A stretch of 23,354 bases of DNA from 13-2-20CM-68-14 sp046733295 (GTDB taxonomy: Bacteria > Actinomycetota > Thermoleophilia > Gaiellales > Gaiellaceae): positions 1 to 23,354 of the forward strand of contig JBKPOY010000069.1 in the NCBI GenBank assembly GCA_046733295.1, in the 5' to 3' direction. Each line of letters starts with the position of its first letter. The first letter of the stretch is position 1. Position numbers and translations under genes: made by a program. Positions 21,637 to 23,354 of this stretch are shown one piece after another. The notes beneath the pieces are model-generated. The model had not been told where the DNA came from, searched no databases, and was given only the letters and a program-made list of their open reading frames with translations.

Positions 21637-22141
21637 CGGGAGTGGAGCCGACGGGACTCGAACCCGTGGCCTTCTGGCTGCCAGCCAGACGCTCTCCCAG
21701 CTGAGCTACGGCCCCAAGACCCCTCAGTGTAGTCGCGAACTCGTAGTCGGGTGCCCAACGAATCCCACGCCGCTGATTGTTCTTCGGCGGGCCGATGCGG
21801 AGCTGAACCACCCGGTGACCGCCGAGCCGGTCGACCGGAATCAGGTAGCAGGCGTCGAGCTCGAGGCAGTACCCGGCAATCGCGTCGATCTCGGCCGCCG
21901 AGTAGGCGCGGCTGACAAGTCCGGTCGCCGTTCGACGGCAGGAGTAGCAGCGGATCACGACCACATCGCCCTGAAGAGTCGCCCACTTGCGCGGAAGACG
22001 GATGAGCGTCGGACGCAGATCGAAGATGAGGTCGTATCGCTCCCCGTCGGTGAGCGCCTTGAAGACGCCGATCTGGAGGGTGCTCGCTGCGTGCGCGACG
22101 GCCAGCTCGGCGATCGCTCCCTTCTCGTCCGTCGAGTACAC
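21629..22141 (-). CDS. Group I intron-type PD-(D/E)XK nuclease, reading frame running through tRNA-Ala
   Basis: Up to 170 residues from GTG 22141. Residues 5-136 match the PDDEXK_5 family (I-Ssp6803I-like restriction-fold nucleases): DEKGAIAELAVAHAA with E12, GERYDLIFDLRP with D37, K52 in RKWA, RCYSCRR, YSAAEIDAIAGYC, YLIPVD and NNQRRGIRWAPDYEF. The usual Gln two before the Lys (QxK) appears to be Pro50, so activity may be altered. There is no stop at the domain end: codon 143 is the first base of tRNA-Ala, and the frame crosses the whole tRNA to stop at 21629. The last 28 residues (GAVAQLGERL...) are therefore tRNA-derived and resemble a known class of tRNA mistranslation. No intron was seen. 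It follows rsfS by 49 bases. Confidence 0.75.
   Translation of the reverse strand: MYSTDEKGAIAELAVAHAASTLQIGVFKALTDGERYDLIFDLRPTLIRLPRKWATLQGDVVVIRCYSCRRTATGLVSRAYSAAEIDAIAGYCLELDACYLIPVDRLGGHRVVQLRIGPPKNNQRRGIRWAPDYEFATTLRGLGAVAQLGERLAGSQKATGSSPVGSTPVT
21643..21715 (-). tRNA. tRNA-Ala (anticodon GGC)
   Basis: A 73-base cloverleaf reads from G1 at 21715. The acceptor stem GGGGCCG pairs with CGGCTCC, including the G3:U70 alanine identity pair. D-arm stem GCTC/GAGC, anticodon stem TCTGG/CCAGA with loop CTGGCAG (anticodon GGC at 21682-21680), T-arm ACGGG/CCCGT with TTCGAGT loop, discriminator A73. CCA is not encoded. It lies entirely within the open frame of the nuclease on the same strand. Confidence 0.97.
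21726..21731 (-). promoter_or_regulatory. Possible -10 element for tRNA-Ala inside the nuclease frame
   Basis: TACACT on the minus strand lies ten bases before the tRNA 5' end. No convincing -35 is found at 16-19 bases. It would allow the tRNA its own promoter, independent of the nuclease transcript. Confidence 0.25.
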
Positions 22142-22190
22142 TCCGCCCAGGCTAGTTGCCAGTCCGGACGACGGCTGTTGCCGAAACAGA

Positions 22191-22553
22191 CTACGCCGTA
22201 GCCGACGCGGCCTCGACCGCCACCGACGGCACGTCGCCCCACAGCTCCTCGAGGCGGTAGTACTCCCGCGCCTCGGGCGTGAAGACGTGCAGGACCGTGT
22301 CCAGGTAGTCCGCGACGATCCAGCTCGCCTCGCGGGTTCCCTCGACGTGCTGCGGCAGCACGCGGTCGTCGTGCTTCAGGCGCTCGTGAACCTCGTCCCA
22401 GATCGCCTTCGTCTGGCGTGGGTTCCTGCCCGTCGCGATGACGAAGAAATCCGTGTAGGTGCAGGCGGGCCGCATGTCGAGAATCACCACGTCCTCCGCC
22501 AGCTTCTCCTGGGCGAGGCCGGCGATGCGGCGGGCTTGTTCGAGTGGCGTCAG
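22191..22553 (-). CDS. rsfS: Ribosomal silencing factor RsfS (Iojap family), probable CTG start
   Basis: 120 residues when started at CTG 22553. RsfS binds ribosomal protein uL14 and blocks subunit joining in starved cells. Seen: EKLAEDVVILDMRPACTYTDFFVIATG, RQTKAIWDEVHERLK, VEGTREASWIVADYLDTVLHVFTPEAREYYRLEELWGD, the full family core. The first ATG/GTG in frame is GTG 22490, which would delete the conserved N-terminal helix (TPLEQARRIAGLAQEKLAED). No ATG, GTG or TTG restores it before the frame enters nadD, leaving CTG 22553 (MTPLEQ...) as the likely start. AAGGA lies 12 bases before it, a loose spacing. It follows nadD by 29 bases, the usual obg-nadD-rsfS order. Confidence 0.88.
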   Translation of the reverse strand: MTPLEQARRIAGLAQEKLAEDVVILDMRPACTYTDFFVIATGRNPRQTKAIWDEVHERLKHDDRVLPQHVEGTREASWIVADYLDTVLHVFTPEAREYYRLEELWGDVPSVAVEAASATA

Positions 22554-22582
22554 TGTCGAGTCGGATCCTTCTCGCAGGTGCC

Positions 22583-23155
22583 CTAAGTGTAGCCGGGCCT
22601 CCCGGCGTCCCTGTACAGGCCGCGTTCTCGGATCAGCGCCGCGACCGGCGCCGGCAGGAGATCCTCGGGGACCTCGCCGGCCGCGAGACGGCCCCGGAGG
22701 TCGCGCGAGGCAATGTCGTGCGGCGGCATCTCGAAGAACTCGACGCGCCCGGGCTGCGACAGGCGACTGCGGGCTTCCTCCAACCGCTCGCGCCCGTAGC
22801 CGACGCGCGTCGCGACGCCGAGCCGGACTTCGCGGAGCACGCCCGCCGGATCCTTCCAGCCCGGGAAGTCGGCGAGCTCGTCGGCGCCGATGAGGAAGAT
22901 CGCGTCCCCGAAGCGGCCGCCGGCGACGGCGTCGACGGTGAACGCGTGATCGTCGAGGACGACCTCGTCCGCGGGAAACGCCGCCCGGGCCAGTTCGAGC
23001 CGGTCGTTCGCGGGCGTCGAGACGGCCTTGTGCCCCGGAGCCGAGGCGACCAGGACGACCAGACGGTCAAGGCCGAAGTGCTCCTTCGCAGCCCGTGCGA
23101 GCGCGACGTGGCCGTTGTGAGGCGGATCGAAGACCCCGCCCAGAACGCCGATCAC
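22583..23155 (-). CDS. nadD: Nicotinate-mononucleotide adenylyltransferase
   Basis: 190 residues, the normal NadD length. It adenylates nicotinate mononucleotide to deamido-NAD in NAD synthesis. The nucleotidyltransferase signature GGVFDPPHNGH (6-16) is complete, and FLIGADELADFPGWKDP matches the family. The late IASRDLRGR replaces the commoner ISSTxIR. GTG 23155 overlaps the stop of the upstream gene as GTGA; the frame begins directly with IGVLGG, so the start is firm. Part of the obg-nadD-rsfS run. Confidence 0.95.
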   Translation of the reverse strand: MIGVLGGVFDPPHNGHVALARAAKEHFGLDRLVVLVASAPGHKAVSTPANDRLELARAAFPADEVVLDDHAFTVDAVAGGRFGDAIFLIGADELADFPGWKDPAGVLREVRLGVATRVGYGRERLEEARSRLSQPGRVEFFEMPPHDIASRDLRGRLAAGEVPEDLLPAPVAALIRERGLYRDAGRPGYT

Positions 23156-23354
23156 TGGAACTCGAGCACCTCGTCGCCGACCTCGACCTCGTCGCCGCTC
23201 TTGGCCCCGGCCGCGCGCAGCGCCTCTTCGAGCTCCTCGCCGGCAGGAGCGCGCCCCGTGACGCGGAAGCCGCGGTCCGTCCTCAGGATCCGGAACGGTC
23301 GGCCGCCCGGGGTGGGCCGGTAGACCAGGTAGTCCGCCAGCCCGTCGCCGGGGG
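23152..23354 (-). CDS. obg: C-terminal end of an Obg-family GTPase (5' part missing)
   Basis: The last 66 residues run from the right edge to TGA at 23152. The segment YLVYRPTPGGRPFRILRTDRGFRV... resembles the start of the OCT domain of Obg GTPases, and AGAKSGDEVEVGDEVLEF the end of it. The middle of the domain is shorter than in most Obg proteins. Obg is an essential ribosome-associated GTPase and often precedes nadD and rsfS in actinobacteria, which supports the call. The GTPase domain is outside the window. Confidence 0.75.
   Translation of the reverse strand, partial: PGDGLADYLVYRPTPGGRPFRILRTDRGFRVTGRAPAGEELEEALRAAGAKSGDEVEVGDEVLEFQ

Noticed and set aside
21629..21715. The C-terminal GAVAQLGERL... 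tail as a genuine protein domain
   Set aside because: These residues are the translation of tRNA-Ala, a recurrent pseudo-protein pattern; only the frame continuity is of interest.
1..23354. CRISPR array, insertion sequence, rRNA or prophage genes
   Set aside because: No regularly spaced repeats, transposase, rRNA or phage structural motifs were seen on either strand.

Overview
The window is a gene-dense, GC-rich stretch with short intergenic gaps, many 1-4 bp start/stop overlaps and frequent GTG starts. The style and the gene neighbourhoods (obg-nadD-rsfS, stand-alone PD-(D/E)XK nuclease, CARDB secreted proteins) suggest an actinobacterium, perhaps of a deep-branching class such as Thermoleophilia. 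That placement is inference, because no marker gene in the window settles it.

Region 1 (1-5758, all minus strand) is a six-gene operon: Lrp/AsnC regulator, polyamine-type ABC transporter (ATPase PotA, Tat-type lipoprotein PotD, permeases PotB and PotC) and a class III aminotransferase that runs off the left edge. Region 2 (5911-11425, minus strand) is a second operon with a second complete PotA-PotD-PotB-PotC set, ending in a dehydrogenase closely resembling 4-aminobutyraldehyde dehydrogenases (PatD/YdcW). Together they read as putrescine (or related diamine) import and oxidation: uptake by two systems, transamination to the aminoaldehyde, oxidation to GABA. No GABA transaminase or succinate-semialdehyde dehydrogenase is present. 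The same 13-bp palindrome (CTCGCAWTGCGAG) lies at the 5' end of both operons, so the regulator probably controls both.

Region 3 (11510-13854) holds small genes: two tandem secreted CARDB proteins of identical length, a 50-residue zinc-ribbon microprotein, a membrane-anchored BON-domain protein, an acidic 105-residue unknown and a 70-residue basic protein. Region 4 (13865-17257, minus) holds sucA (2-oxoglutarate dehydrogenase E1) preceded by two small membrane-protein genes. Region 5 (17387-20630, minus) is a hydantoinase/oxoprolinase-type hyuA-hyuB pair. Region 6 (20719-23354) has an HhH-GPD DNA glycosylase on the plus strand, converging on tRNA-Ala(GGC). The tRNA lies inside the 3' part of an open reading frame for a group I intron-type PD-(D/E)XK nuclease; upstream of that are rsfS, nadD and the 3' end of an obg-like GTPase gene.

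The observations most worth a second look are the shared palindrome linking the two polyamine operons, and the nuclease frame that runs in-frame, without a stop, through the whole tRNA-Ala gene. No stretch over 300 bases lacks a gene, and no CRISPR array, insertion sequence or rRNA was seen.
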